Assembly: GCA_022340585.1 (NCBI GenBank)
Contig: JAJDNS010000150.1
Span: 1-43,845, forward strand
Reading direction: 5' to 3'
DNA from: Acidobacteriota bacterium
GTDB lineage: Bacteria > Acidobacteriota > Vicinamibacteria > Fen-336
Length of the DNA: 43,845 nt
Position 1 is the first letter of the stretch. Every line of letters begins with the position of its first letter. The notes under the pieces were generated by a model, which saw only the letters and a program-made list of their open reading frames with translations, was not told where the DNA came from and made no database searches. Shown in pieces: positions 1 to 10,169 of this stretch. The translations under genes were made by a program, and so were the position numbers.

Positions 1-1
1 G

Positions 2-2908
2 ACGGAGCGGGCCCTGGGACGGGCCCTGGGAGAGGCCTTCGGCCCCGTCACCTTCGCGACCTCGGTGAGCGCCGGGGCGGAGAGCGTCCTCATCTTCTAC
101 TTCGACTCCAGGCGCCTCGATCGACCCCTTGATCTGGCCGAGGCGCAGAGGCTGGCGGTGTCCCTGGTCACGACCTGGGAGGACCGCACCGCGGCCATCG
201 TCGAGCAGGTGTTCGGCGAGAGGGAGGGCCGAAGGCTGTTCCGCCACTACGTGACTCCGGAGACCCGGAGCGGTCTGTACCGGGAGGTGACACCACCCGA
301 GGAGGTCCCGGCCGACCTGGAGCGCCTCGAGGAGCTCGAGACCCGGCTCGACGTCCGGTTGGTGCCTCGCACCGCGGAGCGGGTCACGGTGGTCCTCTAC
401 TCCATCCGCGGCCTCGACCTGACCGACATCCTCAAGACGATGCAGAACCTCGGCCTGACCGTGGTCGAGGAGATCTGCATTCCCCTCCACCTGCCCGACG
501 GCCGGCGGTGCCTGCTCTACCGCTTCGAGGTCGAGGCCCCCCCGGAGCGGATCAGCGCGCTCCTGGAGGCGGAGGGGCGTGTGGGCGAGGCCCTCCGGGC
601 CCTCGACGAGGAGCGGGCCACCGACGACTCGCTGAACGCCCTCGTCCTCTCTGCCGCTCTCGGCTGGCGGGACCTCGAGATCCTCCGGACCCTCCGTAAC
701 TACCTCCTGCAGGTCCGCCGGCAGTGGAACAGTGAGACGGTGAGCGGCGTGCTGGTGCGCAACCCAGCGGCGGCCAGCGCTCTCCACCGGGCCTTTGCGA
801 GCCGCTTCGACCCGTCGGTGGGGGGGGACCGGGAGCGCCCCATCGCGGAGTCCGACGCCGCCCTCGAGGAGGCGCTCGAGAAGGTGCAGGGCCTTGCCGA
901 GGACGAGGTCCTGCGGGCCCTCGCCAACCTGGTCGAGGCGTCGGTCCGAACGAACGCCTACCAGCGGCCGGAGCGGCCGGTGTTCTCGATCAAGATCGAC
1001 TCCGGTCGCGTGGAGGGCCTGCCCTCGCCCCGTCCCATGTGCGAGATCTTCCTGCACTCGCGCCGTCTCGAGGGTGTCCATCTCCGGGGCGGGCCGGTCG
1101 CGCGGGGGGGCATCCGGTGGTCGGATCGGTACGACGACTATCGAACGGAGATCCTGGGCCTGATGAAGACCCAGATGGTCAAGAACTCGGTCATCGTGCC
1201 CGTGGGCTCCAAGGGAGGCTTCGTCCTCAAGGGGGAGGTCCCGTCGCGCCCGGCCCTCGACGAGTACCTGGTCGATCGCTACCAGGAGTACGTGTCCGGG
1301 CTCCTCGACGTAACCGACAACCGCGAGAACGGGCGGATTCTCCACCCGCCGGAGGTCGTCCGCCGCGACGGTGACGACGCCTACCTCGTGGTGGCCGCCG
1401 ACAAGGGGACCGCTCACCTCTCCGATACCGCCAACCGGGTGTCCTCCCAGTACGGCTTCTGGCTCGGCGACGCCTTCGCGTCCGGGGGGAGCGTGGGCTA
1501 CGACCACAAGAAGATGGGCATCACCGCCCGGGGGGCGTGGGAGTGCGTCCACCACCACTTCCGGAACCTCGGCCTGGACATCCAGAAGGACCCCTTCACG
1601 GTGGCGGCCATCGGCGACATGGGTGGCGACGTCTTCGGGAACGGGATGCTCCTCTCCCGCGCCACCCGGCTGGTGGCTGCCTTCAACCACCAGCACATCT
1701 TTCTCGACCCGGAGCCCGATCCCGAGACGAGCTTCGCCGAGCGAGAGCGGCTGTTTCGGCTCCCGCGCTCGAGCTGGCGCGACTACGACCCGAGGCTCGT
1801 CAGCCCGGGCGGGGGGATCTTCGAGCGCTCGGCCAAGGCCATCCCCCTCTCACCCCAGGTCCGGACGCTGCTCGAGATCGACGCCGAGAGTGCGTCCGGC
1901 GAACAGGTGATCCGCAAGATCCTCACCGCCCGGGTGGACCTGCTCTACAACGGCGGAATCGGGACCTACGTGAAGGCCTCTGGCGAGGAGCACGTCGAGG
2001 TGGGGGACCGGTCGAACGACCGCGTGCGGGTCGACGCGGGGGACGTGCGGGCCCGAGTCGTGGGCGAGGGCGGCAACCTGGGCTTCACCCAGCGGGCGCG
2101 ACTCGAGTACTGGGCCGCGGGCGGGCGGATCAACACCGATGCCATCGACAACTCCGGCGGTGTCGACGCCTCCGACCACGAGGTCAACATCAAGATCCTC
2201 CTCGACATGCTCTGCAAGAAGGGTCTGATCGCGGGGCGGGAGGAGCGCGACCGGATCTTCCTCGGGATGACCGACGACGTCGCCGAGCTCGTCCTCGCCG
2301 ACAACGCGGGCCAGGCGCTGGCGCTCAGCCTCGACAGCCGGCGTAGCGCGCGTGACTACGAGGCGTTCGTCGACCTCATCGACGACATGGCGGGGGCGGG
2401 GCTCCTCAATCGGGCGGATGAGTTCGTGCCCGGACGCAAGGACCTGCTCGCGTGCCCGACCCGGGAGCGTGGCATCCCCCGACCCCTCCTCAGCGTCCTC
2501 CTCGGGTACGCGAAGATGGCCGCGTGCCAGCTGCTGCTGGAGACCCGCTTCCCGGACAGCCCCGCTGCGCGGCCCTTCCTCGAAGGCTACTTCCCTCTGC
2601 TTCTGCGCGAGCGCTTCGCCGAGCACTTCGAGGAGCACGTGCTGCGCCGGGAGATCGCGGCCACCACCGCCGTCAACTACATGGTCAACCGGGCGGGGAT
2701 CACCCTCCTGCCGCGTCTGATGGGCGGGGCCGAGGTGGAGATCGGGGACGCGGTGGCGGCGTGGGTGGCGGTGGACCGGGAGGCCGAAGCCCCGGCGCGG
2801 CGCCAGGCCGTCCACGCGGCCGACCGACCCGCGGCCGAGGAGCACGAGGCCCTCCTCGGGATCGAGGACGCCCTGGAGAAGGCGACCCGCGAGCGGCTCG
2901 GCCTCTGA
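2..2908 (+). CDS. NAD-specific glutamate dehydrogenase, large type (5' truncated by window edge)
   Basis: This is the C-terminal part of the large bacterial NAD-dependent glutamate dehydrogenase, which oxidatively deaminates glutamate to 2-oxoglutarate in the cytoplasm. The reading frame is open from base 2, and about 968 residues are present; family members run to roughly 1,600, so the N-terminal half is missing upstream of the window. A GTG at 65 is possible but internal to the conserved region, so I do not call it the start. Visible catalytic landmarks are a GGIRWSDR stretch near 1107, the PVGSKGGF lysine motif near 1200-1220, the AIGDMGGDVFGNG motif near 1610-1640, LLYNGGIGTY near 1940, and VVGEGGNLGFTQ near 2060. 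The next gene is a second, unrelated-type glutamate dehydrogenase on the same strand. Family assignment is very secure; direction of the reaction is family knowledge. Confidence 0.95.
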   Translation, partial: TERALGRALGEAFGPVTFATSVSAGAESVLIFYFDSRRLDRPLDLAEAQRLAVSLVTTWEDRTAAIVEQVFGEREGRRLFRHYVTPETRSGLYREVTPPEEVPADLERLEELETRLDVRLVPRTAERVTVVLYSIRGLDLTDILKTMQNLGLTVVEEICIPLHLPDGRRCLLYRFEVEAPPERISALLEAEGRVGEALRALDEERATDDSLNALVLSAALGWRDLEILRTLRNYLLQVRRQWNSETVSGVLVRNPAAASALHRAFASRFDPSVGGDRERPIAESDAALEEALEKVQGLAEDEVLRALANLVEASVRTNAYQRPERPVFSIKIDSGRVEGLPSPRPMCEIFLHSRRLEGVHLRGGPVARGGIRWSDRYDDYRTEILGLMKTQMVKNSVIVPVGSKGGFVLKGEVPSRPALDEYLVDRYQEYVSGLLDVTDNRENGRILHPPEVVRRDGDDAYLVVAADKGTAHLSDTANRVSSQYGFWLGDAFASGGSVGYDHKKMGITARGAWECVHHHFRNLGLDIQKDPFTVAAIGDMGGDVFGNGMLLSRATRLVAAFNHQHIFLDPEPDPETSFAERERLFRLPRSSWRDYDPRLVSPGGGIFERSAKAIPLSPQVRTLLEIDAESASGEQVIRKILTARVDLLYNGGIGTYVKASGEEHVEVGDRSNDRVRVDAGDVRARVVGEGGNLGFTQRARLEYWAAGGRINTDAIDNSGGVDASDHEVNIKILLDMLCKKGLIAGREERDRIFLGMTDDVAELVLADNAGQALALSLDSRRSARDYEAFVDLIDDMAGAGLLNRADEFVPGRKDLLACPTRERGIPRPLLSVLLGYAKMAACQLLLETRFPDSPAARPFLEGYFPLLLRERFAEHFEEHVLRREIAATTAVNYMVNRAGITLLPRLMGGAEVEIGDAVAAWVAVDREAEAPARRQAVHAADRPAAEEHEALLGIEDALEKATRERLGL

Positions 2909-2909
2909 G

Positions 2910-2935
2910 CCCCCCGGAGGTGCCCGGACGGGGGG
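2910..2935 (+). terminator. GC hairpin after the NAD-GDH gene
   Basis: A 7-bp perfect inverted repeat (CCCCCCG / CGGGGGG) with a 12-nt loop begins 2 nt after the stop codon. Only TT follows, so it would be a GC-rich, T-poor terminator, as at most gene ends in this window. Confidence 0.4.
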
Positions 2936-3039
2936 TTGGGGAGCCTGGCCGGGAGACCCCTCCCCTGCTGCCCGGGCCTCCCGTCCGGCCCCGTCGGGAC
3001 TAGTCCGCTTGGCTCATGGGCGGGGCGCCCCCGTTCGTC

Positions 3040-3045
3040 TATCAT
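3040..3045 (+). promoter_or_regulatory. Possible -10 box for gdhA
   Basis: TATCAT lies in the 278-bp gap between the two glutamate dehydrogenase genes. It would give a leader of about 135 nt before gdhA. No matching -35 is evident. The rest of the gap shows only the hairpin just after the upstream stop codon. Confidence 0.35.
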
Positions 3046-3174
3046 GGGAGAGATTAGTGCTGTCGATGGCATCCTCGTCCACACGGGGCGACTCGGAACG
3101 ACAGCGAGACCATGCTCCGAGTGGCTGAGTTGACTCCATCACCTGCCGACCGTCGGGGCAATCCCATCCTCTAG

Positions 3175-4548
<1,374 letters not shown>

Positions 4549-4670
4549 CCCCCGAGACTCCTGAGCTCAGGTGGTCCGAGTTCCCGGAACTCCTGAGCTC
4601 GGGGTCTGGCCCCGTTTGTTGCGCCGCCGCCCCCGTGACGCCCGCGGTGCAATGAACGGGGCCTGACCCA
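4549..4670 (+). repeat. Palindrome-rich REP/BIME-like element
   Basis: Directly after gdhA there are nested palindromes: CCTGAGCTCAGG (4560-4571), GAGTTCC-C-GGAACTC (4578-4592), and a large imperfect inverted repeat with 22-nt arms at 4601-4622 and 4649-4670 (18 of 22 positions pair). The arms carry GGGGTCTGGCCCCG and CGGGGCCTGACCC. A short phrase ACTCCTGAGCTC also occurs twice (4557-4568 and 4589-4600). This resembles the GGGGTC...GACCCC palindromes that accompany REP-associated Y1 (IS200-like) transposases, but no transposase is in the window. It could alternatively simply serve as the gdhA terminator. Confidence 0.55.
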
Positions 4671-4746
4671 TTCCGTTGTTCCTTCCCACCCCACCCCGCG
4701 CTGGGCTCCGCTCCCTTCCGTTGTTCCCTCCCACTTCGCCCCGCGC
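4671..4746 (+). repeat. Two imperfect 31-bp direct repeats
   Basis: Units at 4671-4701 and 4716-4746 begin TTCCGTTGTTCC and end CCCCGCGC; 27 of 31 positions match and the period is 45 bp. They abut the palindromic element on its downstream side, so the whole 4549-4746 block is repetitive and non-coding. Confidence 0.6.
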
Positions 4747-4807
4747 CAGACTCGTGCTCTCCCGACGCCCCGTCCCGCCGCACACCTTCCCCTCCCCCCT
4801 CTCGTGC

Positions 4808-4813
4808 TAGGCT
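4808..4813 (+). promoter_or_regulatory. Extended -10 box, leaderless start
   Basis: TGCTAGGCT (hexamer TAGGCT) ends 7 nt before the ATG at 4821. The expected transcription start is therefore at or next to the start codon, and no Shine-Dalgarno sequence is present. Confidence 0.5.
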
Positions 4814-4820
4814 TCCGCCC

Positions 4821-7772
4821 ATGAGCGAGGGCCGTCGCCGATTCCACGACTACCAGGACCTGATGCACTACCGCATCATGGACATCCTGCTCGTGTCGAC
4901 ACCCTACGACACGTTCATCCTGGAGGAGGCGGGTGAGCTCGCCGAGCGGATGCTCGGCGAGTTCCGCAACCTGGACCTGCACTACGCCCCTGCCCTCACC
5001 GGGGTTAGCTCGGGGGCGGAGGCGCTTCGCATCGCGCGCGAGCGCGGCATCAACCTGATCATCACCACGCCGTACCTGCCGGACATGGACGCGGCCGAGC
5101 TGGCGCGGCAGGTGGAGGACGAGGGGCTGGACATCCCCGTCGTCCTCCTGGCCTGGGACACTCGCGAGCTGCGGGAGTTCGAGGCCCGGGTCGACATCTC
5201 CGCGATCGAGCGAACGTTCCTGTGGCAGGGCGACGCCCGCATCCTCGTGGCCATCGTGAAGTCGGTCGAGGACCGCCGGAACGTGGAGCACGACACCCGC
5301 GCGGTCGGCGTGCAGGTGATCCTGCTCATCGAGGACAACGTCCGGTACTACTCGTCGTTTCTTCCGGTCATCTACACCGAGCTGCTGCAGCACTCCCGTC
5401 GAGTGGTCAAGGAAGGGCTCAACCTCTCGCAGCAGATCATGCGGATGCGGGCCCGGCCGAAGATCCTCCTGTGCACGACCTGGGAGGAGGCGGAGGCCGA
5501 CTTCGACCGGTACGCCGGGGACGTTCTCGGGATCATCTCGGACGTCCAGTTTCCCCGGGGGGGAGTGAAGAACCCGCAGGCCGGGGCAGACTTCGCGAGG
5601 CACGTTGGCTCGAGCTACCCCGACATCCCGATCATCCTGCACTCGTCGCGCCCGGAGAACGAGGCGCTGGCCGACAGCGTGGACGCGAACTTCCTCCTGA
5701 AGGGCTCACCCCTTCTCCTGCAGGAGCTCCGCAAGGTGATGCTGCAGGACTTCGCGTTCGGCGACTTCATCTTCAAGGACGCGAAGGGCCGAAAGCTGAC
5801 CGTGGCCCCGGACCTGAAGACCCTCGAGGAGAAGCTGGCCTCCGTGCCCCCGGAGTCGATCATCCGCCACGCAGGCCGGAACCACTTCTCTCGGTGGCTC
5901 AAGGCCCGGACCGAGTTCGCCCTCGCCCACGAGCTGCGTCCCCGGCGGCTGAGTGACTTCGACGACACCGAGGCGCTCCGGGAGAACCTCATCCAGACCA
6001 TCAGGCGCTACCGCCTGGAGCAGAGCCAGACCCTCGTGGCCGACTTCGACCGAAGCTCCTTCGACCTGAGCGGGGACTTCTACCGCATCGGGGGAGGGTC
6101 GCTCGGCGGCAAGGCCCGGGGACTGGCCTTCGTCCGACGGATGCTGGGGGAGTTCGGCCTCCGTCACCGGTTCGAGGGCGTGGAGATCGCCGTCCCCGAG
6201 ACGGTGGTGCTCAGCACCAACATCTTCGACGACTTCCTGGACCTGAACGACCTCAAGAACTTCGCGATCGAGTGCGACGACGATGCCGAGATCCAGCGGC
6301 GATTCGTCAGCGCCCGCTTCCCGGAAGAGGCGGAGCGGGACGTCGGCACATTCCTCGAGAAGGCGGGGTGGCCGCTGGCGGTGCGCTCCTCGAGCCTGCT
6401 GGAGGACTCCCAGCACCAGCCGTTCACCGGGGTCTACGAGACCCTCATGCTCCCGAACAACGACTGGAGCATCGGGGAGCGCCTCGAGCGGGCGCTGGTG
6501 GCGATCAAGCGGGTCTACGCCTCGACGTTCTCCCAGCACGCCAAGGCCTATCTCCGGGCCACGCCCTACCGCCTCGAGGAAGAGAAGATGGCGGTGATCC
6601 TCCAGAGGATCGTGGGGTCGGCCCGGGGCGGGCGCTTCTACCCCGACTTCTCCGGGGTGGGCCGCTCGCACAACTTCTACCCGACGCCGCCTCTCGAGTC
6701 CAAGGACGGGATCGTGGCGGTGGGGCTCGGCATGGGCCGGATCATCGTGGAGGGCGGCGCCTGCCTGCGCTTTAGCCCGAAGCACCCTCGACACATCCTG
6801 CAGTTCTCCTCGGTGGCCGAGACCCTCGACACGACCCAGAAGGAGTTCTGGGCCTTGCCCCTCGAAGGGGGCACCAGGGACGGGGGCATGCGCGAGGAGG
6901 TCTACGACCTCGCGGTGGCCGAGAAGGACGGCGCCCTCGCGGCGGTGGGCTCGACGTACTCCCCGGAGAACGACGTCGTCTACGACGGACTGTCCCGCTC
7001 CGGGCCCCGGGTCGTGACCTTCGCCCCCATCCTGAAGCACGGGCGTTTCCCCATGGCCGAGGTCATCGGGACACTCATGGACACCGGGGAGCAGGGGATG
7101 GGGGTCCCCGTGGAGATCGAGTTCGCGGTGAGCCTCGCCTGCCGGCCGGGGGAGCGGTGCGAGTTCGGCTTCCTCCAGCTGCGGCCTCTCTCGCTCACCC
7201 GGGAGATGGAGGCCCTGGAGCTCGCCGAGGTCGATTCCGACGACATACTGTGCCGGAGCCAACGGGTGCTCGGAAACGGCCGCATCGAGGGTATCCGCGA
7301 CCTCGTGGTCGTGGACTACCAGCGCTTCGAGCGGGCGCAGAGCCCGGAGGCGGCGGCCGAGGTGGGCCGCCTCAACGGGCTGCTTCTCTCGGAGGAGCGG
7401 CCCTACGCCCTCATCGGGGTCGGCCGGTGGGGGTCACGTGATCCCTGGCTGGGGATCCCGGTGACCTGGGACCAGGTGTCGGGCGCGCCGGTCATCGTCG
7501 AGGCCGGACTCCGCGACCTCAACGTGACGCCGTCCCAGGGCACGCACTTCTTCCAGAACCTGACCTCGTTCAACGTGGGCTACTTCACCGTGAACCCCGA
7601 GACCGGAGACGGGGAGATCGACTGGGACTGGCTGGACGCCCAGCCGGCGGTCTCCCAGGCGGCCCACGTGCGGCACCTCCGCCTCGAGCGCCCCATCCTC
7701 GTCCTGATGGACGGCAAGCAGAACGAGGGACTGATCCTCAAGGACGCGGAGACGCTGGCCACGCCGGAGTGA
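4821..7772 (+). CDS. Receiver-domain / PEP-pyruvate-binding (PPDK N-terminal-like) protein
   Basis: A 983-residue protein with two receiver-like domains followed by a PPDK/PEP-synthase nucleotide-binding (ATP-grasp) region. The first receiver-like domain (about 20-155) lacks the acidic pair and phospho-Asp. The second (about 163-310) keeps Glu171-Asp172, Asp241 in ISDVQFP, a Ser in ILHSS and Lys294, so it looks phosphorylatable. From about 420 come GGGSLGGKARGL (Lys431) and VRSSSLLEDS (Arg522), matching the PEP/pyruvate-binding family. The swivelling phospho-His domain and the C-terminal PEP barrel of real PEP synthase are absent, so it should not make PEP. A regulatory phosphotransfer role is an inference. 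The gene seems monocistronic and leaderless, ending 54 bp from a convergent gene. Confidence 0.8.
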   Translation: MSEGRRRFHDYQDLMHYRIMDILLVSTPYDTFILEEAGELAERMLGEFRNLDLHYAPALTGVSSGAEALRIARERGINLIITTPYLPDMDAAELARQVEDEGLDIPVVLLAWDTRELREFEARVDISAIERTFLWQGDARILVAIVKSVEDRRNVEHDTRAVGVQVILLIEDNVRYYSSFLPVIYTELLQHSRRVVKEGLNLSQQIMRMRARPKILLCTTWEEAEADFDRYAGDVLGIISDVQFPRGGVKNPQAGADFARHVGSSYPDIPIILHSSRPENEALADSVDANFLLKGSPLLLQELRKVMLQDFAFGDFIFKDAKGRKLTVAPDLKTLEEKLASVPPESIIRHAGRNHFSRWLKARTEFALAHELRPRRLSDFDDTEALRENLIQTIRRYRLEQSQTLVADFDRSSFDLSGDFYRIGGGSLGGKARGLAFVRRMLGEFGLRHRFEGVEIAVPETVVLSTNIFDDFLDLNDLKNFAIECDDDAEIQRRFVSARFPEEAERDVGTFLEKAGWPLAVRSSSLLEDSQHQPFTGVYETLMLPNNDWSIGERLERALVAIKRVYASTFSQHAKAYLRATPYRLEEEKMAVILQRIVGSARGGRFYPDFSGVGRSHNFYPTPPLESKDGIVAVGLGMGRIIVEGGACLRFSPKHPRHILQFSSVAETLDTTQKEFWALPLEGGTRDGGMREEVYDLAVAEKDGALAAVGSTYSPENDVVYDGLSRSGPRVVTFAPILKHGRFPMAEVIGTLMDTGEQGMGVPVEIEFAVSLACRPGERCEFGFLQLRPLSLTREMEALELAEVDSDDILCRSQRVLGNGRIEGIRDLVVVDYQRFERAQSPEAAAEVGRLNGLLLSEERPYALIGVGRWGSRDPWLGIPVTWDQVSGAPVIVEAGLRDLNVTPSQGTHFFQNLTSFNVGYFTVNPETGDGEIDWDWLDAQPAVSQAAHVRHLRLERPILVLMDGKQNEGLILKDAETLATPE

Positions 7773-7780
7773 CCCGGCGG

Positions 7781-7798
7781 CGAGGCCTCGACGCCTCG
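7781..7798. terminator. Hairpin between convergent genes
   Basis: CGAGGC / GCCTCG with a 6-nt loop lies in the 54-bp gap between two convergent genes. The stem is short and no T tract is present, so it is a weak candidate for a shared terminator. Confidence 0.3.
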
Positions 7799-7826
7799 TC
7801 CCGTTGCGTCGATTGGCGGGTGAGCA

Positions 7827-8921
7827 CTAGAGCTCCTTGACTCCCCAGAGCTTGTTGATGCTCGCCCAGGGGACGACCTGAGGCCGGACGAACGTCCGCC
7901 TCGATTCCTCGATGCGGTGGCCCCGGATCTCGATCTCGTCGAGGGTCCGCGGGTGCATCCCCGCAAGGTGGGCGCAGGTGAAGGTGGGGACCTCCTCGGG
8001 ATCGATCCCCATGAGCGTGGTGGCCACCATGTCCGCGGCCAGGGGGTTGGTGCCGGCCACGATGAGGTTCATGTCGACGAGGGTTCCCATGGTGGGCCCG
8101 TTGCCCTGCATGGCCGAGGAGCCGTCGATCACGGCCAGGCCCGTCCGGTTGGCCCGGACCATGTCGACGATCTCGTAGGCCACCCCGGGCGACCCCTTCT
8201 CGTGGGCCCGATCGTGCATCCACGAGCGGACCGAGTAGTAGACGGTGCCCGGGTAGAGGCCGATCAGGTTCTTCATGGCCAGCGACACCGTGGCCAGGGT
8301 GTGGGTCTTCATCATCGGCACCGAGCAGAGCAGGTCGATGTCGGTCAGCGACCGATGGAGCGTGAGCGTCTCGAAGGCGAGTCCGTCGGTCAGCGAGACG
8401 TCCACCATCTCACCGGAGTGCAGGTTGACGAGGGGGACGTGCAGCGACCGGGCGAGATCGCTGTAGCCCAGCTTGTCGAACACGTGCTGCTGCATGCCGT
8501 CGAGGATCTCCCGCTTCTTCGTTCGGAAGGTCTGCGCGTTCAACACGTTGAAGCCGCCGGCGGCGGCCGAACCCTCGCCGATGAGCACCTCCCGGCCCGA
8601 GGCCTTCATGAGGCGGGCCAGCGTCTCGACCACCTCGGGCTTGGTGGTGAAGATGGGCAGCTCCGCCACCAGGTTGGGCTTGAGCATGACGCGCTCCTTG
8701 CCCCTGGCTGCCGTCTCGATCCCACCGAGGAGGTCGATGGCCTCCTCCACCGCCCTGCCGATCTGGCCGTTCCGGACGCGCGCGATGCTCACCACGCTGC
8801 GGGAAGGCGGGTCGGCGACCCAGGGGAGCGCGCCGGCGGCCAGCGGTGTGGCGGCGGTGGCGAGGGCGGCCCCGACGCCGGTCTCCAGGAAGCGCCTGCG
8901 CGAGAGGTGTCGTCGTGCCAT
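7827..8921 (-). CDS. Tat-exported DUF362 domain protein
   Basis: A 364-residue protein of the DUF362 family, whose function is not established. The N-terminus has a canonical twin-arginine signal, Ser7-Arg-Arg-Arg-Phe-Leu12, followed by an Ala-rich hydrophobic stretch to about residue 32. Family-like features are the VMLKPNLV segment near residue 75-80, MMKTHTLATVSLAMKN in the middle, and the GTNPLAADMVATTLMG segment near the end. No cysteine cluster for an iron-sulfur centre is present, unlike DUF362 members with ferredoxin domains. The ATG has AGGAGGGA 8 nt upstream. It is the last of four minus-strand genes with sugar or lactone-type functions; the 180-bp gap upstream leaves open whether it is cotranscribed. 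Confidence 0.85.
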   Translation of the reverse strand: MARRHLSRRRFLETGVGAALATAATPLAAGALPWVADPPSRSVVSIARVRNGQIGRAVEEAIDLLGGIETAARGKERVMLKPNLVAELPIFTTKPEVVETLARLMKASGREVLIGEGSAAAGGFNVLNAQTFRTKKREILDGMQQHVFDKLGYSDLARSLHVPLVNLHSGEMVDVSLTDGLAFETLTLHRSLTDIDLLCSVPMMKTHTLATVSLAMKNLIGLYPGTVYYSVRSWMHDRAHEKGSPGVAYEIVDMVRANRTGLAVIDGSSAMQGNGPTMGTLVDMNLIVAGTNPLAADMVATTLMGIDPEEVPTFTCAHLAGMHPRTLDEIEIRGHRIEESRRTFVRPQVVPWASINKLWGVKEL

Positions 8922-9101
8922 GGAACTGGTCCCTCCTGCCTGTCACGAGAACCGGGGCGACCGGCCCGGACGCGTCAGCAATCAGGGGAGGCATCGTGCC
9001 TCCCTTTCCCGCTCACCAGGGCTTACGGGACTCCGGGAGGTCCCGTTCCGTCGCTGACCGACAGAGACCGCGATTCCACCGATTCTCGCCCGCCTCGACC
9101 G

Positions 9102-10169
9102 CTAGGCGAGGCCCCTCTCGAACGCGGTGATGGCCCCGGTATCCGGGAGGGCCCCGATCTCCAGCCGGAGGTCCACGGCGGCGCCCGGGGCCAGCTCTCG
9201 CGGCAGGCCCTGCTCGCGCAGCTCGCGACGGGTGGGAGCCATGACGTGGGTCGAGGGCTCGAGGCCACAGACGTACTCCCCGGGACCCATCATCTTCCAC
9301 TGGGCCAGCACCGGGAGCTCCGCCGCGCGCCAGCGGACGAAGGCGCCGAACTCCAGGCGCCGGTTGACCACCGCCGCCGCGGAGAAGCCTTTCCCGTCGG
9401 ACAACGGCTCGTGGAAGAAGACCTGCTCGGCATACCCGTCCTGCGGGGGCTCCAGTCTTCGGTGGGCGTCGAAGCCGACCCGGGCCGCCTCGTCCCGCGG
9501 CCAGACCTTGCGATCGGCCAGGAGAAGCTCGGAGTCCGAGCTCACGACGGGGAAGCCCAGGTTGCAGTGGTAGAGCACCGCGAGGGGCGTCGGGCGGAAG
9601 CCTGCGTTCACGATCCGGTCCTCGATGGTCAGGCTCCGTGCTCCCATGTGGGTCGAGATTCGACGGTGCAGGCGCACGCTCTCGCCGAAGAGGCGGCCCT
9701 GCCAGGTCTCGCCCTCGATCTCGAGGACGAACCGTCCCTCCCGCCACTCCTGCCGGACGCGCAGGTTCTCCGCGGGCAGGTGCGAGGCGCGTCCGTGGAG
9801 ACCGAAGCCCTCCGGGCCCTCGTCGTCCGGTGGTCCAAAGTGGGTGAGGCCGCAGGTGGTGACCAGGCCGCCGCCGAACGTGCGCAGCCATCCGATCCCC
9901 GTCCGCTCGTGCAGGTCGGGGGAGCCGAGAGCGGGGTGGATCCAGGCCAGGGACCGTCCCGCGTCCTCCGCCGAGCCCACGTCGAGGCCCCGGTCGATGA
10001 GGACCTGGAAGCGGAAGCCGCTGCCAGTGTACACCTCGGCCGCCCGCATCCCACGGGTGCGGCCGTCGGCCAGCTCGACGAGGCGGATCCCGGCGACCTG
10101 TGCCTCCGACCCCAGCAGTCGCCGCAGCTCGCCGGGCTCGATGTCGGTTCCGTAGAGGCGGATGGTCAT
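9102..10169 (-). CDS. DUF4432 / aldose 1-epimerase-like protein
   Basis: A 355-residue protein resembling the DUF4432 branch of the aldose 1-epimerase (galactose mutarotase) superfamily. Typical segments are the VLIDRGLDVGSA region near residue 55, the GGGLVTTCGLTHFG region near 100, and GLHGRASHLPAEN near 125, where a galactose-mutarotase-like fold places active-site residues. No signal peptide is present, so it is probably cytoplasmic, unlike the genes around it. The start at 10169 overlaps the stop of the upstream phosphotriesterase-like gene in an ATGA, implying translational coupling. A much longer open frame extends upstream across the neighbouring genes, but it is antisense noise of high GC. 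The exact substrate is unknown. Confidence 0.85.
   Translation of the reverse strand: MTIRLYGTDIEPGELRRLLGSEAQVAGIRLVELADGRTRGMRAAEVYTGSGFRFQVLIDRGLDVGSAEDAGRSLAWIHPALGSPDLHERTGIGWLRTFGGGLVTTCGLTHFGPPDDEGPEGFGLHGRASHLPAENLRVRQEWREGRFVLEIEGETWQGRLFGESVRLHRRISTHMGARSLTIEDRIVNAGFRPTPLAVLYHCNLGFPVVSSDSELLLADRKVWPRDEAARVGFDAHRRLEPPQDGYAEQVFFHEPLSDGKGFSAAAVVNRRLEFGAFVRWRAAELPVLAQWKMMGPGEYVCGLEPSTHVMAPTRRELREQGLPRELAPGAAVDLRLEIGALPDTGAITAFERGLA

Noticed and set aside
5706..7262. 518-residue minus-strand open frame
   Set aside because: It is antisense to the receiver/PPDK-like gene; composition is shadow-like and there is no ribosome binding site.
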